In this document: positions 8,837-16,884 of the stretch, one piece after another | Layout of the letters: every line of letters begins with the position of its first letter | Numbering within the stretch: position 1 is the stretch's first letter | Program-made: the position numbers and the translations under genes | The notes under the pieces: generated by a model | The model's database searches: none | Told to the model about the DNA's origin: nothing | The model's input: the letters and a program-made list of their open reading frames with translations, nothing else | Assembly (NCBI RefSeq): GCF_900095745.1 | Contig: NZ_FMIR01000008.1 | Span: 1 to 64,000 of the forward strand | DNA: 64,000 nt | Direction of reading: 5' to 3' | Origin: Microbacterium oxydans | Lineage (GTDB): Bacteria > Actinomycetota > Actinomycetes > Actinomycetales > Microbacteriaceae

Positions 8837-10013
8837 CGCCGACCCCGATCCGCGCCGAGACGGCATCCTCCCACGCCTCGGCGATGTCCTCGCCGATCTT
8901 CACCACCGTCCAGCCGTGCGGGGCGGAGGCCTCGGCGGCACCGGGCAGCAGCTCGGTGCTGAACAGCATCGGGGCGGTGGCTCCCGCCGGACGCAGCAGG
9001 GCGGCGTCCTCCTCATCGAGGCGCCCGGTGATGAAGACCAGCGGGCCGGGAGGCGTTCCGCCGATGAGTGACGCCAGGTCCCGGCTCTCGCCGCGGGGTG
9101 TCACCATCGCCAGCGCCACGAGCAGACCGTCGTGGTCGTCTTCGTGCCCGCGCAGGGCGCCGAGCAGAGTTCCCGCGCCGTCGATCACGTCGACGCTGTA
9201 GCCCTCGGACGCCAGATGGATGGCGGCGGATGCGCACAGGGAAACGGCGGTCTCGAAGGCCGGATCGGCGTGGACGCCCGGCGCATCCCAGTGGCGACTG
9301 CTGCGGTCGAGCACGACGACCGCGTCAGGGCTCGACTCCTCCTCTTCCTGACGCACCATGAGCTGCCCACGGTGTGCGGTCGCCCGCCAGTGGATGCGAC
9401 GCATCGAGTCGCCGGGGATGTAGCCCCGCGGCGACAGGTTGTCGCTGCCCTGTCCCAGCCTCGTCGACGAGGTGTGGGCGGTTCCGCCGGCAGCTCCGAC
9501 CCGCACGGCGAGCGGGGCGAGGGCGAAGACCTCGGGAACGACCGTGACGCTGCGGGTGTCGCCGAACGACTGCTCGCGCTGCGCCAACCCGAACGGATCC
9601 ACGGTGCGCAGCATGAGCGGGCCGAGGGGCCAGACGCCGCGTCGGACGCCCGTGATCAGGTAGCTGAGCTGCCCGGTGTCGGGCGGGTACTCGCCGCCGG
9701 AGTCTCCGGTGACGGCATCGGGCAGCATGTCGTGCCACAGCCCTCGCGGCACGCGGAGGGCGCGCAACGTGAAGCGCACCGTGACCCTCGAGGTCTCCGA
9801 CACGGTCAGCAGGTCGGTGGAGATCTGACGGGTGACCGTCCCGGAGCGGCGGGGGAGACGCACGGCGAGGAGCGAGAAGAGGGTGAGGGCGGCGAGCAGC
9901 ACCCCGATGTAGAGCAGGATGCGGGCGCCGAGGACGTTGGCGGCGATCATGCAGCCCAGCGCGGCGATGAGCGCACCGGCGCCGCGGCTGGTGAGGGATC
10001 GGCGTCGTCGCAT
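8823..10013 (-). CDS. DUF58 domain protein
   Basis: 396 aa. Two N-terminal membrane helices follow a basic start (MRRRRS). The DUF58 signature RGYIPGDSMRRIHW is followed by a von Willebrand A-like region starting at VVVLDRS. The ATG at 10013 lies 11 bases after the MoxR stop; reading further upstream would only translate MoxR in another frame. In this widespread operon the MoxR ATPase is thought to act as a chaperone for the DUF58 protein; the cellular process is not settled. Confidence 0.85.
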   Translation of the reverse strand: MRRRRSLTSRGAGALIAALGCMIAANVLGARILLYIGVLLAALTLFSLLAVRLPRRSGTVTRQISTDLLTVSETSRVTVRFTLRALRVPRGLWHDMLPDAVTGDSGGEYPPDTGQLSYLITGVRRGVWPLGPLMLRTVDPFGLAQREQSFGDTRSVTVVPEVFALAPLAVRVGAAGGTAHTSSTRLGQGSDNLSPRGYIPGDSMRRIHWRATAHRGQLMVRQEEEESSPDAVVVLDRSSRHWDAPGVHADPAFETAVSLCASAAIHLASEGYSVDVIDGAGTLLGALRGHEDDHDGLLVALAMVTPRGESRDLASLIGGTPPGPLVFITGRLDEEDAALLRPAGATAPMLFSTELLPGAAEASAPHGWTVVKIGEDIAEAWEDAVSARIGVGDVPR

Positions 10014-10024
10014 GAGGGTCTCGG

Positions 10025-11014
10025 TCAGGAGCGGGTCGCGACGGGAACGCGCACCCGCTCGACGATCTGGGTGAGTGCGGCTTCGACGGGCTGTGCGCCG
10101 GCACGGTGGGCGCCGCGCGCGGGAAGCAGCCGGTGCGCCAGCACGGGGATCAGCAGCGCGGTGATGTCGTCGGGGATGACGTAGTCGCGTCCGTCGAGGG
10201 CGGCCCACACCTTCGCCGCCCTGATCAGCTGCAGGGTGGCCCGGGGGCTCGCGCCGAGGTGGAGGTTCGGGTCGGAGCGGGTCGACTGCGCGAGGGCGAC
10301 CGTGTACTCCTCCAGCGCGGGGGCCACATGGACGGAGCGCGCCCACGCGATGAGCTGCGAGATGGACGCCGCATCGGCGACGGGCGTCACCGCGGCGAGC
10401 GGGCTCACCACATCGCGCTGGCGGAGCATGAGAGCTTCGGCCGCGGCATCCGGGTATCCCATCGAGATGCGCATCATGAAGCGGTCGCGCTGCGCTTCGG
10501 GCAGGGCGTAGGTGCCCTCCATCTCGAGCGGGTTCTGGGTCGCGACGACCAGGAATGGCTTCGGCAGCATGTGCGTGGCGCCGTCGACCGTGACCTGTCC
10601 CTCTTCCATCGCCTCGAGCAGCGCCGACTGCGTCTTCGGGGAGGAGCGGTTGATCTCGTCGGCGATCACGATGTGGGCGAACACCGCGCCGCGCTTGAAC
10701 TCGAACTCCCGGTCGACCGGGTTGTAGACCGAGACGCCGGTGACGTCGCCGGGAAGCAGGTCGGGGGTGAACTGGATGCGGCGCACCGTCGCGTCCACGC
10801 TCGCGGCCAGTGCCCGCGCGAGCATCGTCTTGCCGACGCCGGGTACATCTTCGATGAGCAGGTGCCCCTCGGCGAGGAGGCAGACGAGAGCGCTGCGCAC
10901 GGCATCGGGCTTGCCGTCGATGACCTGGCCGATGGAGCCGAGGATCGCGGAGGTCTGCGCGGCGAACCGCTCGGCGTCGATCGTCACCGGGACCAGGGGG
11001 GCGTTCTCGTGCAT
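10025..11014 (-). CDS. MoxR family AAA ATPase
   Basis: 329 aa. Walker A is DVPGVGKTM with K62; Walker B is IVIADEINRSSPKTQ; the sensor region ATQNPLEMEGTYALPEAQ is diagnostic for MoxR ATPases, and an AAA lid domain ends the protein. GAGAGGGAA lies a few bases before the ATG, and a TACGAT -10-like box farther up (about 11058) gives a short leader. It is the first gene of the operon with the DUF58 and transglutaminase proteins. The likely role is ATP-driven maturation or assembly of a partner complex. Confidence 0.9.
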   Translation of the reverse strand: MHENAPLVPVTIDAERFAAQTSAILGSIGQVIDGKPDAVRSALVCLLAEGHLLIEDVPGVGKTMLARALAASVDATVRRIQFTPDLLPGDVTGVSVYNPVDREFEFKRGAVFAHIVIADEINRSSPKTQSALLEAMEEGQVTVDGATHMLPKPFLVVATQNPLEMEGTYALPEAQRDRFMMRISMGYPDAAAEALMLRQRDVVSPLAAVTPVADAASISQLIAWARSVHVAPALEEYTVALAQSTRSDPNLHLGASPRATLQLIRAAKVWAALDGRDYVIPDDITALLIPVLAHRLLPARGAHRAGAQPVEAALTQIVERVRVPVATRS

Positions 11015-11147
11015 GCGTTCCCTCTCACATCGGCGCTGCGGTGCGCGTTACTCGATCGTAACCCTGTGGAGGGGGTAACGCTCTGGCAGGTTCCCCTGAG
11101 CTCTCCGCCATCCGCGGTGACGGTTCGAACCACCCGGCGCATCGGGT

Positions 11148-11153
11148 TAGGAT
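11148..11153 (+). promoter_or_regulatory. -10 box of the SRP RNA
   Basis: TAGGAT lies about seven bases before the likely 5' end of the SRP RNA; the matching -35 area (around 11125) is not a clear TTGACA. Confidence 0.5.
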
Positions 11154-11157
11154 GGTT

Positions 11158-11256
11158 GACGGCTCTCCGCGTGGCGGCATCCAGGCCAATTCCCCCAGGG
11201 CGGAAACGCAGCAAGGGTAACCGGGCTCTGCTGGGTGCGCGGAGGGTCACTTTCTT
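11158..11256 (+). ncRNA. ffs: Signal recognition particle RNA (4.5S, small bacterial type)
   Basis: A ~99 nt non-coding RNA in the 304-base gap between the MoxR and rhomboid genes. The conserved domain IV tip is visible as CAGG-GC-GGAAAC-GC-AGCA around 11196-11217. The ends pair (CTCCGCG at 11165-11171 with CGCGGAG at 11238-11244). A T-rich stretch follows at 11251-11259. It binds Ffh and targets nascent membrane proteins to FtsY/SecYEG. In Mycobacterium ffs lies just upstream of dnaX; here dnaX is 8 kb to the right. Confidence 0.88.
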
Positions 11257-11306
11257 TTTCTGCGGGTGATCCGCCGGATGCTCAGTCCTCTCCTGGCTGC
11301 ACCTGC

Positions 11307-11312
11307 GACAAT
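11307..11312 (+). promoter_or_regulatory. -10-like box of the rhomboid gene (leaderless)
   Basis: GACAAT ends six bases before the GTG at 11319. It departs from TAnnnT at its first base but has the spacing used elsewhere in the window. Confidence 0.4.
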
Positions 11313-11318
11313 CATCCG

Positions 11319-11930
11319 GTGACCGTCACTCAGCCACCGAAGGCGCAGCATCCGCTCGGCCGTTTCGCCTCGCCGGTGCTCCTGCTCGTCGCGATGTGGG
11401 TCGTGCAGTTCGCCGATGCGATCTTGCCGGGATCGTTCACCGGTTTCGGACTGCGGTCGTGGGATGTGTCCGGTCTCGGTGGCATCGTGCTGGGTCCGCT
11501 CCTGCATGCGAACTGGCAGCATCTCATCGGCAACTCGGTGCCGTTCCTCGTGCTCGGCTGCCTCGTCGCGGTCGAAGGCACCCGCCGATTCTGGGCCGTC
11601 ACGGCGATCGTCGCGGTCGTCGGCGGCATCGGCACGTGGCTCTTCAATGCTCCCGGCACGCTGACGGTCGGCGCCTCCGGGCTCGTGTTCGGCTACTTCG
11701 GCTACGTCGTGATGCGGGTGTTCGCGCCGGGCCGTGTCGCCCACCGGATCCTCTACGCCGTCATCGCGCTGATCGTGCTCGCCCTGTACGGCGCCACGAT
11801 GCTGGCGGGAGTGCTCGGCGTCGCCGACGGGATCTCCTGGCAGGGGCACCTCTTCGGCGCGATCGGCGGCGGACTCGCCGCGCTCATCGGCCGTCGTCCG
11901 CGAACAGAGCGCGGAACCCTCGCGGCATGA
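11319..11930 (+). CDS. Rhomboid family intramembrane serine protease
   Basis: 203 aa with six predicted membrane helices. The catalytic dyad is visible: GASG with S120, and H177 in WQGHLFGAIGG; the upstream HxxGN element is NWQHLIGN. GTG at 11319 is chosen because a -10-like GACAAT lies six bases ahead and an upstream reading would run into the SRP RNA. It overlaps the next gene by 4 bases. Rhomboids cut transmembrane substrates within the bilayer; the substrate here is unknown, although the coupled neighbour is itself a single-pass membrane protein. Confidence 0.86.
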   Translation: MTVTQPPKAQHPLGRFASPVLLLVAMWVVQFADAILPGSFTGFGLRSWDVSGLGGIVLGPLLHANWQHLIGNSVPFLVLGCLVAVEGTRRFWAVTAIVAVVGGIGTWLFNAPGTLTVGASGLVFGYFGYVVMRVFAPGRVAHRILYAVIALIVLALYGATMLAGVLGVADGISWQGHLFGAIGGGLAALIGRRPRTERGTLAA

Positions 11931-12625
11931 GTCCCCGACGCGCGGCGTCGCCGGCGAAGCGCAGGCGAGCGACGACGAAGCCGAGATCGAAGCGGAAGAG
12001 CACGGCGCGGCGGCGCAAGCCCGGCACGCGACGGCAGGCGGCGATCCGGCTCCGCCGCCGGAAGATCCTGCAGCGGGTGCTCGTGTCGACCACGGCCGTC
12101 CTGGTGCTCGGCGGGCTGCTGGCGCTCATCCCGCTCGGGCTCGCGCACGACCCCGCGCCGATCTGCATCGACGAGCCGCAGACGTTCCCGGCGGCGGGCA
12201 TCGAGGGGTGGAGCGGGGAGCAGCTCGAGAACGCGGCGACCATCGTGAAGACGGCGGCCGGGCTCGGCTTCCCGCGTGAGGGGCAGATCCTCGGGGTGAT
12301 GACGGCGATGGGCGAGAGCAGCCTCCACAACATCGACTACGGCGACTGGGAGACCAGCGGGTTCACCAACCCCGACGGCTCGCGCACGACGAGCATCGGA
12401 CTGTTCCAGCAGCAGGACTGGTGGGGGAGCGCCGAGCAGCGGATGGATCCGGCGACCGCCACGACCCTGTTCTTCGACCGCCTCGGCCGGCTTCCCGACT
12501 GGCAGAGCATGCAGCCGTCGCACGCGATCCACCGGGTGCAGATCAACATGGATCGCGACTACTACTCCCGATTCCAGGCGGATGCCACGGCGGTCGTCGA
12601 TGCGCTGTCGGGGCACTGCGAGTGA
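11927..12625 (+). CDS. Membrane-anchored protein, possible lysozyme/transglycosylase-like
   Basis: 232 aa. The first ~50 residues are extremely Arg/Lys-rich, then one membrane helix (about 52-72), then an extracytoplasmic domain. The domain holds GVMTAMGESSLHN, then SIGLFQQQDWWGS, an arrangement like the Glu-Ser and GLFQ motifs of lytic transglycosylase and goose-type lysozyme folds; E in GESS would be the acid. Coupled to the rhomboid gene (ATGA). Such proteins occur in many actinobacteria as hypotheticals. Murein hydrolysis is inference from the motifs. Confidence 0.62.
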   Translation: MSPRRAASPAKRRRATTKPRSKRKSTARRRKPGTRRQAAIRLRRRKILQRVLVSTTAVLVLGGLLALIPLGLAHDPAPICIDEPQTFPAAGIEGWSGEQLENAATIVKTAAGLGFPREGQILGVMTAMGESSLHNIDYGDWETSGFTNPDGSRTTSIGLFQQQDWWGSAEQRMDPATATTLFFDRLGRLPDWQSMQPSHAIHRVQINMDRDYYSRFQADATAVVDALSGHCE

Positions 12626-12678
12626 CGCCGGCGCAATAGTTCCGGTGGCATGCCCGGTGGGTTCACGGATGCCGCGCC

Positions 12679-12684
12679 TAAGCT
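12679..12684 (+). promoter_or_regulatory. -10 box of pta (leaderless)
   Basis: TAAGCT ends six bases before the GTG at 12691, with no Shine-Dalgarno between. Confidence 0.55.
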
Positions 12685-12690
12685 GAAGCT

Positions 12691-14808
12691 GTGGCGCAGA
12701 GCATCTACATCACCTCGGCCGAAGGCCATACCGGAAAGTCGACGATCGCCCTCGGGGCGCTCGACGCGTTGATGCGCGTCTCGCCGCGGGTGGGGGTGTT
12801 CCGCCCGATCGCGCGGTCCGTCACCGAACGCGACGACATCCTCGAGCTGATGCTCGCGCACGACGGCGTGCAGCTCGACTACGAGGACTGCATCGGCGTC
12901 ACCTACGACGACGTGCGCAGCGATCCGGAAGCGGCGCTGTCGACGATCGTCGCGCGGTTCAAGGCGGTCGAGGCGCAGTGCGACTCCGTCGTGATCATCG
13001 GCAGCGACTACACGGATGTCGCCAGCCCCGCAGAGCTTGGCTTCAACGCGCGGATCGCGGCCAACCTGGGGGCGCCGGTCATGCTCGTGCTCAGCGGCCG
13101 GGATCAGCAGCGCCAGGCGGAGCAGCTGGGCACCACGACCGCCCGCGCGGCGGCAGCCGTCGGACAGATCGCAGAACTGGCGCTGTCCGAGCTCGCCGCT
13201 GAACGGGCAGAGCTGTTCGCGGTCGCCGTGAACCGCGCAGACCCCGACGGCCTCGAAGCCATCATCGACGCCGTGCGCGGTGTGCTCCGCGACGAGCGCA
13301 CACCGGTGTGGGCGATCCCCGAGGACCGCGCGCTGGTCGCTCCCTCGATCCGCGGCATCCTCGCCGCCGTCGACGGCACCCTGCTCAAGGGCGACGACGA
13401 CCGACTGGCGGCAGAGGCACTGACGATCGTGGTCGCGGGGATGTCGATGGTCAATGTGCTGCCGCGGCTCACCGAAGAGGCGGTCGTGGTGATCCCCGCC
13501 GACCGCACCGAGGTCCTCCTCGCTGCGCTGCTGGCCGATTCTTCCGGCACGTTCCCGCGCATCGCCGGCATCATCCTGAACGGCCCGTTCCCCTTGCCGG
13601 AGCCGATCCTCCAGCTGCTCGACGGATTCGCCTCGACGGTTCCGATCATCACCACCGACCTCGGCACGTACGACACCGCGGTGCGGGTGATGGGCGCCCG
13701 TGGCCGGATCTCGGCCGATTCCCGCGGCCGGTACGACCGTGCGCTCGGCCTGTTCCAGGCGCATGTCGACATCGCCGAGCTGACCGAGAAGCTCGGGCTC
13801 GCGGAGTCGCGCGTCGTGACGCCGCTGATGTTCCAGTACGGGCTCATCGAACGTGCCAGGGCCGACCGACGCCGCATCGTGCTGCCCGAAGGGGAAGACG
13901 ACCGCATCCTGCGCGCCGCCGCCACGCTGCTGGCCAGGGAGGTCGCCGACCTCACGATCCTCGGAGACGAGGCCGCGGTGCGGGCGCGTGCCGTCGAGCT
14001 GGGCGTCGACATCGCGGCGGCCCAGGTGCTCAGCCCCACCGACCCCGAACTGGTCGAGCGCTTCGCCACGGAATACGCGCGACTGCGCGCTCACAAGGGC
14101 ATCACGCTCGCCCAGGCGGCCGACACCGTGACCGACGTGTCGTACTTCGGCACGATGATGGTGCACCTCGGCCTCGCCGACGGCATGGTCTCCGGCGCCG
14201 CGCACACGACGGCGCACACGATCCGTCCGTCGTTCGAGATCATCAAGACGAAGCCCGGCGTGAACGTCGTCTCCAGCGTGTTCCTGATGGCGCTCGCCGA
14301 CCGTGTGCTCGTCTACGGCGACTGCGCCGTGATCCCCGACCCGACGAGTGAGCAGCTCGCCGACATCGCGATCTCGTCGGCGACGACCGCCCGCCAGTTC
14401 GGGATCGACCCGCGCGTCGCGATGCTGTCGTACTCGACCGGAGAATCCGGCACCGGCGCCGACGTCGACAAGGTGCGCGCGGCGACCGCCCTCGTGCGCG
14501 AGCGCGCGCCGGAGCTGCCGGTGGAGGGCCCCATCCAGTACGACGCAGCGGCGGATGCGGCGGTCGCCAAGGCCAAGCTCCCCGACTCCGCTGTTGCCGG
14601 GCGGGCGACGGTGTTCGTGTTCCCCGACCTCAACACCGGCAACAACACCTACAAGGCGGTGCAGCGCTCGGCCGGCGCCGTCGCCATCGGACCGGTGCTG
14701 CAGGGACTCAACAAGCCCATCAACGACCTGTCCCGCGGCGCGCTGGTCGACGACATCGTCAACACCGTCGCGATCACCGCGATCCAGGCACAGGGAGAGC
14801 AGGCGTGA
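12691..14808 (+). CDS. pta: Phosphate acetyltransferase
   Basis: 705 aa, the long form. An N-terminal P-loop-like domain (EGHTGKST at about residues 11-18) and a DRTGG-type middle domain precede the C-terminal PTA catalytic domain (RIVLPEGEDDRILRAA, then STGESGTGADVDKVR). It interconverts acetyl-CoA and acetyl phosphate in the cytosol. GTG is supported by TAAGCT six bases ahead. It overlaps ackA by 4 bases (GTGA), so the two are translated together as the acetate overflow and assimilation pair; acs at 36890 gives the high-affinity route. Confidence 0.96.
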   Translation: MAQSIYITSAEGHTGKSTIALGALDALMRVSPRVGVFRPIARSVTERDDILELMLAHDGVQLDYEDCIGVTYDDVRSDPEAALSTIVARFKAVEAQCDSVVIIGSDYTDVASPAELGFNARIAANLGAPVMLVLSGRDQQRQAEQLGTTTARAAAAVGQIAELALSELAAERAELFAVAVNRADPDGLEAIIDAVRGVLRDERTPVWAIPEDRALVAPSIRGILAAVDGTLLKGDDDRLAAEALTIVVAGMSMVNVLPRLTEEAVVVIPADRTEVLLAALLADSSGTFPRIAGIILNGPFPLPEPILQLLDGFASTVPIITTDLGTYDTAVRVMGARGRISADSRGRYDRALGLFQAHVDIAELTEKLGLAESRVVTPLMFQYGLIERARADRRRIVLPEGEDDRILRAAATLLAREVADLTILGDEAAVRARAVELGVDIAAAQVLSPTDPELVERFATEYARLRAHKGITLAQAADTVTDVSYFGTMMVHLGLADGMVSGAAHTTAHTIRPSFEIIKTKPGVNVVSSVFLMALADRVLVYGDCAVIPDPTSEQLADIAISSATTARQFGIDPRVAMLSYSTGESGTGADVDKVRAATALVRERAPELPVEGPIQYDAAADAAVAKAKLPDSAVAGRATVFVFPDLNTGNNTYKAVQRSAGAVAIGPVLQGLNKPINDLSRGALVDDIVNTVAITAIQAQGEQA

Positions 14809-16025
14809 GCGCGATCCTGGTCATCAACAGCGGCTCGTCGTCGCTGAAGTACAGTCTGATCGACATCGAGCAGGAGAACCTGCTCGCGAGCGGGCTCATC
14901 GAGCGCATCGGCCAGGACGCCAGCCCGGTCGCGCACACCGTGCGTCCCGAGACCGACGGCGGCGCCGTGCCGACGATGCTCGACGCGACGTATCGCGACG
15001 AGCGCCCGATCGCCGATCACGCCGCTGCCTTCGAGATCATGCGCGAGCAGTTCGCCGCGCATGGGCCGTCGCTCGAGAAGCATCGCCCGGTCGCCGTCGG
15101 GCACCGCGTGGTCCACGGCGGCGCCCGCTTCTACGCGCCGACGCTGATCGACGCCGATGTGGAGCGGCAGATCGATGAGCTGGCGGTGCTCGCACCGCTG
15201 CACAACCCCGCGAACCTGGCCGGCATCCGCGCCGCCCGCGCCGTGTTCGATCAGGTTCCGCACGTCGCCGTCTTCGACACGGCCTTCCACCAGACGCTCC
15301 CGCCCGCCGCATACACCTACGCGATCGACGCCGCGCTCGCCGCGGAGCATCGGGTGCGCCGCTACGGCTTCCACGGCACGAGCCACCAGTATGTGAGCGA
15401 GGCGGCGGCGACGTTCCTCGATCGCGACCTCGGCAGCCTCCGACAGCTCGTGTTCCACCTCGGCAACGGAGCGTCGGTGACGGCGATCGACGGCGGTCGC
15501 TCGGTCGAGACCTCGATGGGGCTCACCCCGCTCGAGGGCCTGGTCATGGGCACCCGCTCCGGTGACCTCGACCCCGCCGCGCTCGTGCACCTGTCGCGGC
15601 GTGCCGGCCTCTCGATCGACGACCTCGACTCGCTGCTCAATACCCGCAGCGGGCTCGCGGGGCTCGCCGGGCGCAGCGACATGCGCGACATCCTCGCCGG
15701 CGTGGAGGAGGGAGAGGATGCGGCGATGCTGGCGTTCGACGTGTACGTGCACCGCCTGCGCGCCTACGCCGGTGCGTACATCGCGCAACTCGGGGGAGTG
15801 GACGTCATCTCCTTCACCGCCGGCGTCGGCGAGAACGCGGCGGCGGTGCGGGCGGCGGCGATGGCGACTCTCGGATTCGCGGGTGTGGAGATCGATGCCG
15901 CCCGGAACGAGGCGAGGGAGCGCGGCATCCGTCGTATCTCCACGAACGCGTCGCCGGTGACGGTGCTCGTGGTGCCGACCGATGAGGAGCTGCAGATCGC
16001 CCGGCAGACGGCCGAACTGCTCTGA
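14805..16025 (+). CDS. ackA: Acetate kinase
   Basis: 406 aa, normal length. ASKHA-fold motifs: VINSGSSSLKYS at the N-terminus, VGHRVVHGG, DTAFHQTLP, YGFHGTSHQYV and TAGVGENAA. It converts acetyl phosphate and ADP to acetate and ATP, or the reverse. The GTG overlaps the pta stop as GTGA. No terminator was seen in the 100 bases before the next gene. Confidence 0.96.
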   Translation: MSAILVINSGSSSLKYSLIDIEQENLLASGLIERIGQDASPVAHTVRPETDGGAVPTMLDATYRDERPIADHAAAFEIMREQFAAHGPSLEKHRPVAVGHRVVHGGARFYAPTLIDADVERQIDELAVLAPLHNPANLAGIRAARAVFDQVPHVAVFDTAFHQTLPPAAYTYAIDAALAAEHRVRRYGFHGTSHQYVSEAAATFLDRDLGSLRQLVFHLGNGASVTAIDGGRSVETSMGLTPLEGLVMGTRSGDLDPAALVHLSRRAGLSIDDLDSLLNTRSGLAGLAGRSDMRDILAGVEEGEDAAMLAFDVYVHRLRAYAGAYIAQLGGVDVISFTAGVGENAAAVRAAAMATLGFAGVEIDAARNEARERGIRRISTNASPVTVLVVPTDEELQIARQTAELL

Positions 16026-16125
16026 TCCGCCCGCCGGGGTTACCTCCTGACGCGCCGCAGCATTACGCTTGCACAGTGGCACGGAGCGGTGCCGGCCCGA
16101 CGATCGCCCTTCTCCTGGAGGCTCT

Positions 16126-16884
16126 GTGCCAGAAGCACTGCCCGACCTGTTCCACGCCGAAGGCGTACTGTTCGACCTCGACGGCGTGCTCACTCCGACC
16201 GCCGAGGTGCACATGCGGGCCTGGAAGGTCGTGTTCGACGACGTGTTCGCCCGCTGGGGCCTCACCCCGCCCTACACCGACGCCGACTACTACGACTACG
16301 TCGACGGCAAGAAGCGCTACGACGGAGTGTCGAGTCTGCTGCGCAGCCGCAACGTCGAGGTGCCCTGGGGAGACGTCGACGACGACCCCTCGGCCGAGAC
16401 CATCTGCGGGATCGGCAATCGCAAGAACGCCGCCTTCGCGGAGTCGCTGCGCGGGCAGGGGATCGCACCGTACCCGGGCTCGCTCGCACTCGTCGAGGCT
16501 CTGCACGCCGCCGGCATCCCGCTCGGCGTGGTGTCGAGCTCCAAGAACGCCGAGGAGGTGCTGGGCGCCGCCGGCATCCGTTCCTTCTTCCGGATCGTGG
16601 TCGACGGCGTCGTCGCCGAGCGCGACGGTCTCGCGTCGAAGCCCGCCGCCGACATGTTCGCCGCGGGCGCGGTGGCACTCGGCGTCGACCCGGCCCGCTC
16701 GGTCGCCGTGGAGGATGCCACCTCCGGTGCCGCTTCCGCCGCCGCAGCCGGCTATGCGGATGTGATCGGCGTCGACCGCGGCGCCGGAGCCGACGCGCTC
16801 CGTGCCGCCGGCGCGACGGTCGTCGTCGACGACCTGGCCGTGTTCGTCCCCGCTCCCCGCACCGACATCCCGGAGACCGCATGA
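16126..16884 (+). CDS. HAD superfamily beta-phosphoglucomutase
   Basis: 252 aa. HAD motif I is LFDLDGVLTPT near the N-terminus (nucleophile and acid/base aspartates), an alpha-helical cap follows, motif II is VVSSSKN, motif III is SKPAADMF and motif IV is VEDATSG. GTG at 16126 follows GGAGG; a TTG at 16069 would add an unlikely Arg-rich extension and overlaps a -10-like sequence. It converts beta-glucose 1-phosphate to glucose 6-phosphate. It overlaps the GH65 phosphorylase by 4 bases, which would supply its substrate. Mycobacterium tuberculosis carries the same pair (Rv3400-Rv3401). Confidence 0.85.
   Translation: MPEALPDLFHAEGVLFDLDGVLTPTAEVHMRAWKVVFDDVFARWGLTPPYTDADYYDYVDGKKRYDGVSSLLRSRNVEVPWGDVDDDPSAETICGIGNRKNAAFAESLRGQGIAPYPGSLALVEALHAAGIPLGVVSSSKNAEEVLGAAGIRSFFRIVVDGVVAERDGLASKPAADMFAAGAVALGVDPARSVAVEDATSGAASAAAAGYADVIGVDRGAGADALRAAGATVVVDDLAVFVPAPRTDIPETA

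Noticed and set aside
16089..16880. 264-residue extension of the GH65 protein
   Set aside because: Arg-rich translation of the mutase gene in another frame.
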